A DNA stretch of 64,000 bases from Caballeronia sp. TF1N1 (lineage in GTDB: Bacteria; Pseudomonadota; Gammaproteobacteria; Burkholderiales; Burkholderiaceae): assembly GCF_022878925.1 (NCBI RefSeq), contig NZ_CP084627.1:1178001-1242000 (forward strand), read 5' to 3'. The position numbers and the translations under genes are program-made. Below, one piece after another: positions 26,257 to 34,421 of the stretch. The notes under the pieces are model-generated. The model was not told the origin of the DNA. It searched no databases and saw only the letters and a program-made list of their open reading frames with translations. Each line of letters opens with the position of its first letter. Within the stretch, counting starts at the first letter, position 1.

Positions 26257-27272
26257 GGCGCACGCACGCCCATGCGCGCGACAAAAACCGTGACGTCGTC
26301 GCGGCCGCGCGTGAAATCGCGATACAAAAGCGCCGCGACCAGCGAAGGATGGCGCAGATTCAAACCCGGATAACGCGCGAGATCCCAGCGCGAAGTGAGC
26401 CCGTCCGAATGCAGCACGATGAGCGCGTGCGCGGGATAAGGCGTCGCGAATTGCTGCGCACGCCGCGCCGCGTGCCCGACGATGCCGCTGTGCGAGACCA
26501 GATGCTTGTGCGTGTCGAGCGACCACACACTCGCCGAAATATTGCCGATGCCCGCAAACGCGACCGCCGCCGAGTCACTGGCAAACGGCACGCGCGCGAT
26601 GCCCACTGCCGCGCCGCGAGTGGTGCGCAGCGCGCCGTTGGCCAGTTCCATGATGCGTTCGAGCGATGCGTCGCCGTCCGTGCCCAGAATTTTCGCCGCT
26701 TCGATTGCCGCGAGATTGGCAAGCGGACCGTGCCCGAGGCCATCGGCGACGAGCACGGTGAAGTCGTTCTCGCCCATGTGGCAGGACCAGGCATCGCCGG
26801 AAACGGTTTCGGTTTCGAGCGGCAGATTGACTACGCCATACGTCACGCGCGCCGGTGCCGCATGATTGGCTTCGCCGCTCCAGAACACCGTGCGCAGCAC
26901 CGTGCCTTGTCCCGGCTGGCTCCAGATGTCGAGTTCGTCGGACAGACGTTTGATCGCGCCCATGCCGTTGCCCGGGCTGCCGGCGGTCGTGTAACCGTCC
27001 TCGAAGCACCGGTAAAGATCCGCGATTCCCGGTCCGCTGTCGATGCACAGCACTTCGATGCCGTAACGCCCGCTATCTTCGAGCGGCCGCACCAGCAACT
27101 CGCCGTGCTCGGCATGCTTCAGCAGATTGGTGCTGCATTCCGTCACGACGATCGCCAGTTTTCCCGCGACCGTCTCGTTGAAACCGAGGCCGCGCGCGAG
27201 TTCGCCGATAGCGCGCCGGGCAAAGGCGATCTGACTCGCCTCCGCGATTTCGAAGCGCTGCTGCGCGGCCAT
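26253..27272 (-). CDS. RsbT-like kinase domain fused to a PP2C/SpoIIE phosphatase (RsbX-like)
   Basis: A 339-residue two-domain protein. The N-terminal GHKL domain (to about residue 130) keeps ATP-site residues: Glu45 and Asn49 in TECSTNLLKH, Asp78 in IDSGPGI, and GSPGNGMGAIKRL. The C-terminal PP2C domain keeps metal-binding Asp residues in SGDAWSC, LVADGLGHG, LHSDGLTSRWD and RGRDDVTVFV. In Bacillus, RsbX dephosphorylates RsbR/RsbS to reset the stressosome; here that activity is joined to a kinase-like module. ATG 27272 has AAGGA just upstream; an ATG at 27296 would overlap rsbT by 16 bases and lacks a ribosome binding site. Confidence 0.88.
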   Translation of the reverse strand: MAAQQRFEIAEASQIAFARRAIGELARGLGFNETVAGKLAIVVTECSTNLLKHAEHGELLVRPLEDSGRYGIEVLCIDSGPGIADLYRCFEDGYTTAGSPGNGMGAIKRLSDELDIWSQPGQGTVLRTVFWSGEANHAAPARVTYGVVNLPLETETVSGDAWSCHMGENDFTVLVADGLGHGPLANLAAIEAAKILGTDGDASLERIMELANGALRTTRGAAVGIARVPFASDSAAVAFAGIGNISASVWSLDTHKHLVSHSGIVGHAARRAQQFATPYPAHALIVLHSDGLTSRWDLARYPGLNLRHPSLVAALLYRDFTRGRDDVTVFVARMGVRAP

Positions 27273-27280
27273 CGATTCCT

Positions 27281-27733
27281 TCAAAACGGTTTCCATTTGG
27301 TGATCGAAACGTAAGTGCCCTCGCCCGGCGCCGAGCGAATCTCAAACTCGTCGCACAGGCGCTTTGCGCCGCCCAGACCAAGCCCGAGACCATGACCCGA
27401 GGTGAAGCCGTCGGACAACGCGCGGGCGATATCCGGAATACCGGGCCCCTGATCGACGAATTCGAGTTTGAGGCCACGGCGCCCATTGCGCTCGACGAGT
27501 AAGCAATGCACGTCGCCGCCGCCACCGTAGATGAGCGTGTTGCGTGCCAGCTCGCTTGCGGCCGTCACGAACTTGGTCTGATCGATGAGCGACAAGCCCT
27601 GCGCGACGGCTTTTTCGCGCACGAGCTGACGCAAGCGCACGATCTGCTCGTCGGAGCGGATCGGCAGCGTGATGGGCGACGTCGAGGCGGCTTGCGCGGC
27701 TGATGAAGTGAAGGTCGTCATGGAAGGCGTCAC
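27281..27733 (-). CDS. rsbT: RsbT, stressosome serine/threonine kinase
   Basis: About 150 residues forming a single GHKL kinase domain. The intact N-box is ASELARNTLIYGG (Glu61, Asn65), the G1 box FVDQGPGIPD (Asp94) and the G2 box GHGLGLGLGGAKRL. In known stressosomes RsbT phosphorylates RsbS and RsbR, is then released, and activates a downstream partner. Here RsbU is absent and the next genes encode proteins with related domains. The start may be GTG 27733 or ATG 27721; neither has a strong ribosome binding site. RsbS ends 9 bases upstream. Confidence 0.92.
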   Translation of the reverse strand: MTPSMTTFTSSAAQAASTSPITLPIRSDEQIVRLRQLVREKAVAQGLSLIDQTKFVTAASELARNTLIYGGGGDVHCLLVERNGRRGLKLEFVDQGPGIPDIARALSDGFTSGHGLGLGLGGAKRLCDEFEIRSAPGEGTYVSITKWKPF

Positions 27734-27742
27734 ATGCGGCCG

Positions 27743-28099
27743 TCAGTAGATGCTCTGATTGAGCAGCGCCATGCCCTTCTCGACGTTCAGCGCGGTGCGC
27801 ACGCCCGGCAGCGCGAGCCCGAGTTCGACGAGCGTGATGGCAACCGATGGCTGCATGCCGACGACCACCGTCTGCGCATCGAGCACGCGCGCCATGGCCG
27901 CCGTGTTGCCGATCATGCGGCCGATGAACGAATCGACCACGTCGAGTGAAGAAATGTCGATCAGCACGCCGCGCGCGCCATCTTTCACGATACGGCTCGT
28001 CAGATCGTCCTGCAGCGTGAGCGCAAGACGGTCGTGCATGTCCACTTGAATGGTGACGAGCAGCAGCTTGCCCATCGTGAGAATCGGAATGCGTTCCAT
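27743..28099 (-). CDS. rsbS: RsbS, STAS-domain stressosome scaffold
   Basis: A 118-residue single STAS domain. The phospho-acceptor site is recognisable as the Ser in DVVDSFIGRMIGN (about residue 57), corresponding to the RsbT target in Bacillus RsbS. RsbS co-assembles with RsbR into the icosahedral stressosome core and holds RsbT until phosphorylated. It lies 59 bases after rsbR and 9 bases before rsbT. Confidence 0.92.
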   Translation of the reverse strand: MERIPILTMGKLLLVTIQVDMHDRLALTLQDDLTSRIVKDGARGVLIDISSLDVVDSFIGRMIGNTAAMARVLDAQTVVVGMQPSVAITLVELGLALPGVRTALNVEKGMALLNQSIY

Positions 28100-28158
28100 C
28101 GCTGGCCCCGTTCGGTCTTTCTAATCGCGTTGTGCGTGGCGGTTGTCGACGCGCGCCG

Positions 28159-29091
28159 TCATTCGGCTTGCAGCGCGTCGTACGAACCCGCCGGGCCTGC
28201 TGTGCCGGATGCGCCGCTCTTGCCCCCGCGCTGCGTGTTTTCGACGGAGAGCGACTTGCCGGTGCGCTGCAGCGCGACCACGAACGCCGCCGCGAGCGTC
28301 GCCTTCGTCGTGACGTTGGACAGGTTCACGCCCAAATGCACGATGGTCTGCGCAATCTGCGGCCGAATCCCGCTGATGATGCAGTCCGCGCCCATCAAAC
28401 GCGCCGCCGCCACGGTCTTCAGCAGATGCTGCGCGACGAGCGTATCGACGGTCGGCACGCCCGTGATGTCGATGATCGAGATGGCGGCGCCGGTCTCGAC
28501 GATCTTCTGCAGCAGGTTTTCCATGACCACCTGCGTGCGCGCCGAATCCAGCGTGCCGATGAGCGGCAACGCGAGGATGCCGTCCCACAGTTGCACGACA
28601 GGCGTGGACAGTTCGAGCAACTCTTGTTGCTGACGTACGATCACTTGCTCACGGCTCGCCTGGAACACTTCGGTGGTGTAGAGCCCAAGCGCGTCGAAGA
28701 GCGTGCTGATGGTCCAGGTGAGATCGGCAAGCGTCGCGGGCTCGCCTTCGAGCGATGCGCGCAGACGCGCGAACAGCGGCTGCTTCAGCGAGAACACGAA
28801 CATCGCGGTCTCGACCGGCGAGAAACCCTGACGCGCGCGTTGGCCGGACATATCGGCGAGAAATGCGCGCACTTCCTGCCACGCGCTCGATTCGAAGTCG
28901 ACCGTGTCGCTTGCGCCGAGCGCGGCCACCATGAGTTCGACGAACTGTCCGAACTGATTGCGCAACTCCGCTTCGCCGACCAGTCCGCGCCGCGATGCGA
29001 TTGCATGCTGCTGCGTGATCCACTCGGCGAGCAGTCCCGCCTGGTTGCTGTTGAACAATTGGGCTAGCCGAGTTCCGCCGACCATATCCAT
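28159..29091 (-). CDS. rsbR: RsbR-type stressosome sensor (globin-like N-domain plus STAS)
   Basis: A 310-residue protein. Residues about 1-150 form a helical, non-haem-globin-like sensor domain (LAEWITQQHAIASRRG through FDALGLYTTEVFQ), and residues about 165-280 form a STAS domain with the DITGVPTVDTLVAQHLLKT phospho-site region and IISGIRPQIAQTIVHLG. The C-terminal tail is Gly/Ser-rich. RsbR subunits build the stressosome shell and are thought to sense stress. The start has AGGA eight bases upstream (second possible ATG 29085). It is the first gene of the RsbR-S-T-X-kinase-kinase operon. Confidence 0.92.
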   Translation of the reverse strand: MDMVGGTRLAQLFNSNQAGLLAEWITQQHAIASRRGLVGEAELRNQFGQFVELMVAALGASDTVDFESSAWQEVRAFLADMSGQRARQGFSPVETAMFVFSLKQPLFARLRASLEGEPATLADLTWTISTLFDALGLYTTEVFQASREQVIVRQQQELLELSTPVVQLWDGILALPLIGTLDSARTQVVMENLLQKIVETGAAISIIDITGVPTVDTLVAQHLLKTVAAARLMGADCIISGIRPQIAQTIVHLGVNLSNVTTKATLAAAFVVALQRTGKSLSVENTQRGGKSGASGTAGPAGSYDALQAE

Positions 29092-29403
29092 GCCGAGATT
29101 CCTGTGCGAATGTTTTTATGCGCGCGTCCGTAGGATGACTGGCGAGCCGCGCCGGGCGAAAGCGCTTTTGCGCTGCAACGATCGGCCACGCAGAACTGCG
29201 AATGACCGAAAGCAACGCAAAGGCGCTCGGAATGTAGCACGTCGTCTCAAAAATCGACAGTCTGCGAAGCCTTTTGGCGCGTGCCTTCCGCGCATTTTCG
29301 ATAGCTCGATAAAGCGATTCGCAAGCGATCGGCAATTGCTTCCGGTCGTTCGATCCGGGATGGACAGAAGCCGGTCAAAACTATCCCATGCAATCAAACC
29401 ATG
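29092..29403. other. Non-coding gap upstream of the stressosome operon
   Basis: 312 bases without a credible gene between rsbR (leftward) and the orphan receiver gene (also leftward). It must hold the rsbR promoter unless transcription reads through from the receiver gene. I found no convincing -35/-10 pair; TACATT on the minus strand at about 29232-29237 is a weak -10 candidate. Open frames here have atypical composition. Confidence 0.5.
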
Positions 29404-29751
29404 TCAGCGTGTCAGCAGGAACAGTTCCAGCGCCTGGAGGCTGATGGGCTTGAGGAGATAACCGTCGAATTCCGTTTCGCCGCTGCCATCGACGAAATCG
29501 GAGTGACCCGTCATTGCGATGATGCGGGCGTCGCGCGAAAGACCGGCGGCGCGAATCCGGCTGCAGATGTCGCGGCCGTCGGCGTCGGGCAGGGAAATGT
29601 CGAGAAAGATGCGGTCGAAACGTGTGTGACTCGTGAGCGCCAGACAACCGGCGCCGTCGTACGCAATGGCAGCGGTGTGCCCGAGACTCGTCGCGATATC
29701 GGCGAGAGTCTCGATGCAGGCTTCATTATCGTCGACGAGCAACAGGTTCAT
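29404..29751 (-). CDS. Orphan single-domain response regulator (CheY-like)
   Basis: A 115-residue receiver with the acidic pair in LLLVDDNEA, phospho-acceptor Asp in RIFLDISLPDADG, Thr in AMTGHSD and Lys in YLLKPISLQ. No output domain. The ATG at 29751 begins right at the receiver fold, with GGAG nine bases upstream; the longer in-frame extension to 30024 runs through the permease promoter region and is rejected. It sits 312 bases upstream of rsbR on the same strand and is a plausible phosphorylation target of the two hybrid kinases there. Confidence 0.85.
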   Translation of the reverse strand: MNLLLVDDNEACIETLADIATSLGHTAAIAYDGAGCLALTSHTRFDRIFLDISLPDADGRDICSRIRAAGLSRDARIIAMTGHSDFVDGSGETEFDGYLLKPISLQALELFLLTR

Positions 29752-30026
29752 CGTGACTGGCTCCGGTACGACCGAAACGATGCGCCAGCGGCAAGCAAAA
29801 AAACTCCAAGCAACCCATGACGCCGCGCGCGAGAAAGAGTGTAGTCCATCCACTCTGGCGCCAGCACATTCGTACCGAAAGCGGCGAAGGTTTGGCCGTT
29901 CGCCGCTTGAGTCGGCGCGTCGATGCGCCATTGCATGCCATCTATAGCGGCGCGAATATTTTTCCAGGAGCGTGCCGGTGCAATACTCGCCCGGAGCAGG
30001 ACAACCATGAAACTTGCGGAGCACAC

Positions 30027-31385
30027 ATGGCCCACACGATCCATCCCGTCGATGAAGTGCTGCCTTTGCCCGCCATGCTTGCAGTGGGCATACAGCACGT
30101 GCTCGTGATGTATGCGGGCGCGATTGCGGTGCCGCTCATCATTGGCGCGGCGCTCAAGCTGCCGAAGGATCAGGTCGCGTTTCTCATCAGCTCGGACCTC
30201 TTCGCGTGCGGGATCGTGACGTTGGTGCAGTGCATCGGCGTATGGAAATTCGGCATTCGCTTGCCGGTCATCATGGGCGTGAGTTTCGCGCCGGTCGGGC
30301 CGATGGTCGCCATGGCTTCGTCGGGCGCGGGGCTCACCGCCATCTTCGGCGCGACCATCGCGGCGGGCGTGTTCGCCATACTCATCGCGCCATTTTTCGG
30401 GCGGCTGATGCGCTTCTTTCCGCCTATCGTCACGGGCACGATCATCCTGACCATAGGCATGACGCTCTTTCCGGTGGCGATCAACTGGGCGGGCGGCGGG
30501 CGCGGCGCGCCTAATTTCGGCGATCCGAAGAACTTGATGATCGCGGGCATCGTGCTGCTGGCGATTCTCGTCATCAACAAGTATCTGCGCGGCTTTCTCG
30601 CGAATATCTCCGTGCTGCTCGGCATGGCGATTGGCTTCGCGGTCGCGTTGGCGCTCGGACTCGTCGATGTCTCGGGCACCGCTCAAGCGGCATGGTTTTC
30701 TCCGGTGCGGCCGTTCGCTTTCGGCTGGCCGACTTTCGATATCGCGGCGATTGCGTCGCTGTGTCTCGTGATGGTCGTCATCATGGTGGAGTCGCTCGGC
30801 ATGTTTCTCGCGCTGGGCGATCTCGCGGGGCGGCCGGTATCGCGCGGCGACGCGACGCGTGGCTTACGCACCGATGGCCTCGGCACGGTGATCGGCGGCA
30901 TCTTCAATACGTTTCCGCATAGCTCGTTTTCGCAGAACATCGGACTCGTCGGGATTACGGGCGTGAAGAGCCGCTGGGTGGTCGCGGTATCGGGCGTGAT
31001 CCTGATATTGCTCGGGCTCTTGCCGAAGCTGTCGAATTTGATCGCATCGATTCCCGTGGTCGTGTTGGGCGGCGCGGGAATCGCGATGTTCGGCATGGTC
31101 GCGGCCACGGGCGTGAAGATACTCGGCAAGGTCGATTACGAGAGCAAGAACAACTTGCTGATCATCGCGATCAGTCTGGGCGTGGGCGTGATTCCGCTCG
31201 TCGCGCCGACGTTCTTTGCGCACATGCCGGCGTGGGCCGGGCCGCTGACGCACAGCGGCATCACGCTTGCTGCCGTGTTTGCGATTCTGCTCAATGCGTT
31301 CTTCAATCGCGGCAGAGCGGCGGCGGATGTCGAGCGCGAGATTGCGGGGGAAATGCCGTTGAGTTTGAGGCAGGGGGAGGAGTGA
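30027..31385 (+). CDS. Xanthine/uracil/urate permease, NCS2 (NAT) family
   Basis: A 452-residue membrane protein with about 14 hydrophobic segments. It shows NCS2 hallmarks: QHVLVMYAGAIAVPLIIG at the start, PVIMGVSFAPVGPM, the VESLGMFLALGDL segment, and the signature QNIGLVGITGVKSRWV around residue 310. Members import purine bases or uric acid with protons or sodium; the GVKSR context fits the xanthine/urate branch, but the substrate is inferred. ATG 30027 follows GCGGAG. The 275 bases upstream, shared with the divergent receiver gene, hold its promoter. Confidence 0.9.
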   Translation: MAHTIHPVDEVLPLPAMLAVGIQHVLVMYAGAIAVPLIIGAALKLPKDQVAFLISSDLFACGIVTLVQCIGVWKFGIRLPVIMGVSFAPVGPMVAMASSGAGLTAIFGATIAAGVFAILIAPFFGRLMRFFPPIVTGTIILTIGMTLFPVAINWAGGGRGAPNFGDPKNLMIAGIVLLAILVINKYLRGFLANISVLLGMAIGFAVALALGLVDVSGTAQAAWFSPVRPFAFGWPTFDIAAIASLCLVMVVIMVESLGMFLALGDLAGRPVSRGDATRGLRTDGLGTVIGGIFNTFPHSSFSQNIGLVGITGVKSRWVVAVSGVILILLGLLPKLSNLIASIPVVVLGGAGIAMFGMVAATGVKILGKVDYESKNNLLIIAISLGVGVIPLVAPTFFAHMPAWAGPLTHSGITLAAVFAILLNAFFNRGRAAADVEREIAGEMPLSLRQGEE

Positions 31386-31538
31386 CGGTTCAGCGACACT
31401 TCTTCGCGTTGTCGCATAAGCACGAGTGTCAGCAAAATTTCGCGCGGGATCGAGGGAACCGGCGCTACACCGTCACGTCTCATTGATCGCATGCGGCACG
31501 AGCGCCGCGAACATAACCAATCCTGCAAGGAGCGCCAA

Positions 31539-32087
31539 ATGTTCCAATACCCCGGTCAATTCGCCTACCAGATGCCATCGCTTGCTCGCGCCAATCTACA
31601 GGCGTTTCTCACTATCAGCGGCCGATTCGCGAGCACCATGCAGGCGCTCGCCGAACTCAACGTGCAGACCGTCAATAAAATGGTCAAGGAAAGCAACGCG
31701 CTTCTGAAAGCGGGCGATGAAGCCAGCGCCGGCGATGTCTTCGGCTGGCAGTCGATCATGCTCGCGCAGTTCCCGCAGAAAGCGGCATCGTACGGACAGC
31801 ATGTGTTGTCGATCATCACGTCGACGGAAGCTGACGTCGTCGGCGAAGTGCGCAGTCAGTATGAGCAAAATGGCATCAAACTGAAGGGTCTCTTCGATAC
31901 CGCCACGACCGACGCCACCGAAGCCGCGCAGTCCACGGGCGCCGTCATCACCGATCTCGCCGACACCGCGACTACAACCGCGGAGCAAACCAGCGGCGTC
32001 ATTCTCGATGCGAGCGGCGAGATCACACAGAGCGCGCAGACCGCTGTCACGAAGGCAACACGCGCGGCATCGAAAAGATCGAGCTGA
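31539..32087 (+). CDS. Phasin family protein (PHA granule-associated)
   Basis: A 182-residue amphipathic helical protein of the phasin_2 type. The family opening is seen as ARANLQAFLTISGRFASTMQALAELN, with helical heptads through FGWQSIMLAQFPQKAASYGQHV. The tail is rich in Ala, Thr and Ser (TTDATEAAQSTG, TKATRAASKRSS). Phasins coat polyhydroxyalkanoate granules. ATG 31539 has AAGGAG six bases upstream; an in-frame start at 31491 does not. It is convergent with exonuclease III, only 6 bases apart. Confidence 0.9.
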   Translation: MFQYPGQFAYQMPSLARANLQAFLTISGRFASTMQALAELNVQTVNKMVKESNALLKAGDEASAGDVFGWQSIMLAQFPQKAASYGQHVLSIITSTEADVVGEVRSQYEQNGIKLKGLFDTATTDATEAAQSTGAVITDLADTATTTAEQTSGVILDASGEITQSAQTAVTKATRAASKRSS

Positions 32088-32093
32088 CGCGCC

Positions 32094-32909
32094 TCAAGCG
32101 TCCGCCGCCTTCTTCTTCGGGCGCGCGCCTCCGCGCCCTTCCTTCAGCACGATCCACGTTGGCGCATGATCGCTTGCATGCGGCTCGCCACGCACCCACG
32201 TGTCGACGCCCGCATCTTTCAGCTTCGGCGCGAGGTCCTTGCTCAGCAAGAGATGATCGATGCGCAAACCCGAGTTCGTCTGCCAATGCTGCCGAAAATA
32301 ATCCCAGAACGTATAGATACGCTCATTCGGATAATGCTTGCGCAATGCATCGGTCCAGCCTTGCGCCAACAGCTTCTCGTAAGCCGCGCGACTCTCGGGC
32401 TGCAATAGCGCGTCCTTTTTCCATGAGCGGGTGTTGTAGATATCCTCGTCGGTGGGAATGACGTTGTAATCGCCCGCGAGCACGACAGGATGGCCACTCT
32501 TCAACAAAGCGGCCGCGTGCGCGTTGAGGCGCTCGAACCACGCGAGCTTGTAGTCGAACTTCGGGCCGGGCTGCGGGTTGCCGTTCGGAAGATAAAGACA
32601 TCCGATCAGCAAACCATTGACTGCCGCCTCGATGTAGCGGCTATGTGTGTCGTCTTCGCCACCTGGCAATCCGCGCCGGCTGAGGATCGGTTCCGCGCCC
32701 TTGGCGAGAATGGCGACGCCGTTCCAAGATGCCTGACCGTGCCACAGCGCGCCGTAGCCCGCTTTCTCGATATCGGCGGCGGGAAACTGCGCATCGGTGG
32801 CTTTCAGCTCCTGCAGACAGACGATATCCGGCTCCTCGCGTTCGAGCCACCCGAGCAGGGCGGACAGGCGCGGGCGGATGCCGTTGATGTTGAAAGTCGC
32901 GATCTTCAC
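32094..32909 (-). CDS. xthA: Exodeoxyribonuclease III
   Basis: A 271-residue AP endonuclease/3'-5' exonuclease of base excision repair. Catalytic motifs are present: Asn in FNINGIRPR, metal-binding Glu in CLQELKATD, Asp/Asn in LAGDYNVIPTD, the RIDHLLLS strand and the final SDHAPTW (Asp-His pair). The start codon is GTG with GGAG nine bases upstream. The C-terminal tail is basic (RPKKKAADA). Divergent from the MFS gene at 33065. Confidence 0.94.
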   Translation of the reverse strand: MKIATFNINGIRPRLSALLGWLEREEPDIVCLQELKATDAQFPAADIEKAGYGALWHGQASWNGVAILAKGAEPILSRRGLPGGEDDTHSRYIEAAVNGLLIGCLYLPNGNPQPGPKFDYKLAWFERLNAHAAALLKSGHPVVLAGDYNVIPTDEDIYNTRSWKKDALLQPESRAAYEKLLAQGWTDALRKHYPNERIYTFWDYFRQHWQTNSGLRIDHLLLSKDLAPKLKDAGVDTWVRGEPHASDHAPTWIVLKEGRGGARPKKKAADA

Positions 32910-33064
32910 TCGGCGTTCTCCATCGGTCGTGGACTCGTGGCGCGTTCATCGTAACGCGCCCAGGGCCGTTGCACGATGCATGCCGCGTCGTCGTGGCCAA
33001 GCGCATCGCCATGAAATCTGCGACATTCACGGGGATTCGACTTCACTCTCCTGTCCGCATCCAC

Positions 33065-34318
33065 ATGTCCGCTACTGTTCCGCCGCACGCCGATGGCTCG
33101 CTGCACTGGCAACGCAATCTCTATGTCTGCGTGTTCGGTTCGTTCACCACCATCATGGCGATGACGCTCCTCCTGCCCTTTTTGCCGCTTTACGTGCAGC
33201 AGTTAGGCGCGGCCTCCGTGGAGAGCGCGGTGCAATGGTCGGGCGTCGCGTTCGGCGCGACCTTTCTGGCGGCGGGTCTCGTCGCGCCTTTGTGGGGGCG
33301 TCTTGCCGACCGATATGGCCGCAAGCCGATTTTGATCCGCGCGAGTCTCGGCATGGCGATCACCATGTCGCTGCTCGGTGTCGTGCAGACGGTCTGGCAA
33401 CTGGTGGCGATCCGCTTTCTCGCGGGACTCGTCGGCGGCTATGCGAGCGGCGCCATCGTGATGATCGCGACGCAGACGCCACGGCACCGCACCGCGTGGG
33501 CGCTCGGCACGCACGCGTCGGGGATGATGGCGGGCAATCTCGTCGGCCCGCTCGTGGGCGGGCTGCTGCCTGGGCTGATCGGCATCCGTTCGACCTTCTT
33601 TCTTGCAGGCGGCCTTATTTTCTGCTCGTTCATCATGACGACGCTCTTCGTGAAGGAAGAGCGCCGTGTGCCCGACGGCGCGAAGGGTTCGCCGGGCCGC
33701 GCGCGCAGCAGCGGCTGGCGCGACGTGCCGAAGCTTACGCCCGTCATCGCGATGCTCGCGAGCGCCATGCTGCTGATGTTCGCCAACATGTCGATCGAAC
33801 CGATCATCACCGTGTATGTGTCGCAACTGGTGCAGGACCAGAAGAACGTGACGCTGGTCGCGGGCCTCGTGATGTCCGCCGCCGCGCTGGGTAGCGTGCT
33901 CGCCGCGCCTCGCGTCGGGCGGCTGGCGGACCGCATCGGCGCGACGAAGGTGATCGTCGCGTGTCTCGGGTTATGCGGCGTGCTGCTGATTCCGCAGATC
34001 TTCGTCACGACCGGCACGCAGCTCGTCGTGCTGCGCTTTCTAATGGGGCTTGCGCTCGGCGGTCTTTTGCCCGCCATCACTAGCGTGGTGCGTCATAGCG
34101 TGCCGGACAGCGCGGCGGGCTATATCCTCGGCTATGCGACTTCGGCCCAATACATCGGACAGGTGACGGGGCCGCTCGCGGGCGGCTTCATCGCGGCGCA
34201 CGTGGGCATGCATTCGGTGTTCGCGATGACGAGCGTGTTGATGTTCATGGGGGCGGGGTTTAATGCGTGGGTGTTTTTGCGCAGCAACGGCGGCACGAGC
34301 TCGGATGCTGCGCCGTGA
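33065..34318 (+). CDS. MFS transporter (MdtG-like, 12 TM)
   Basis: A 417-residue major facilitator with twelve predicted helices in two halves. It has the first-loop motif GRLADRYGRKP between helices 2 and 3 and its relic GRLADRIGATK in the second half. The family is proton-driven drug efflux; the substrate is unknown. The start is uncertain because no clear ribosome binding site precedes ATG 33065; an in-frame ATG at 33011 is the alternative. Confidence 0.88.
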   Translation: MSATVPPHADGSLHWQRNLYVCVFGSFTTIMAMTLLLPFLPLYVQQLGAASVESAVQWSGVAFGATFLAAGLVAPLWGRLADRYGRKPILIRASLGMAITMSLLGVVQTVWQLVAIRFLAGLVGGYASGAIVMIATQTPRHRTAWALGTHASGMMAGNLVGPLVGGLLPGLIGIRSTFFLAGGLIFCSFIMTTLFVKEERRVPDGAKGSPGRARSSGWRDVPKLTPVIAMLASAMLLMFANMSIEPIITVYVSQLVQDQKNVTLVAGLVMSAAALGSVLAAPRVGRLADRIGATKVIVACLGLCGVLLIPQIFVTTGTQLVVLRFLMGLALGGLLPAITSVVRHSVPDSAAGYILGYATSAQYIGQVTGPLAGGFIAAHVGMHSVFAMTSVLMFMGAGFNAWVFLRSNGGTSSDAAP

Positions 34319-34421
34319 TAGTCATGCGGCACCTCCTTTTACACCGCCTCTGACAAACGCTCCCATAACCCTTACCATGCAAGCCACGCCGCGCGTGTGC
34401 GCGAACCACTCTCCCCACATC

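Noticed and set aside
24526..26373. A 615-codon plus-strand open frame opposite the kinase genes
   Set aside because: Very Arg-rich, no motif, fully antisense to the well-supported histidine kinase.
29116..29397. A 93-codon open frame upstream of rsbR
   Set aside because: Arg-rich, no ribosome binding site, no family resemblance; the region more likely holds the promoter.
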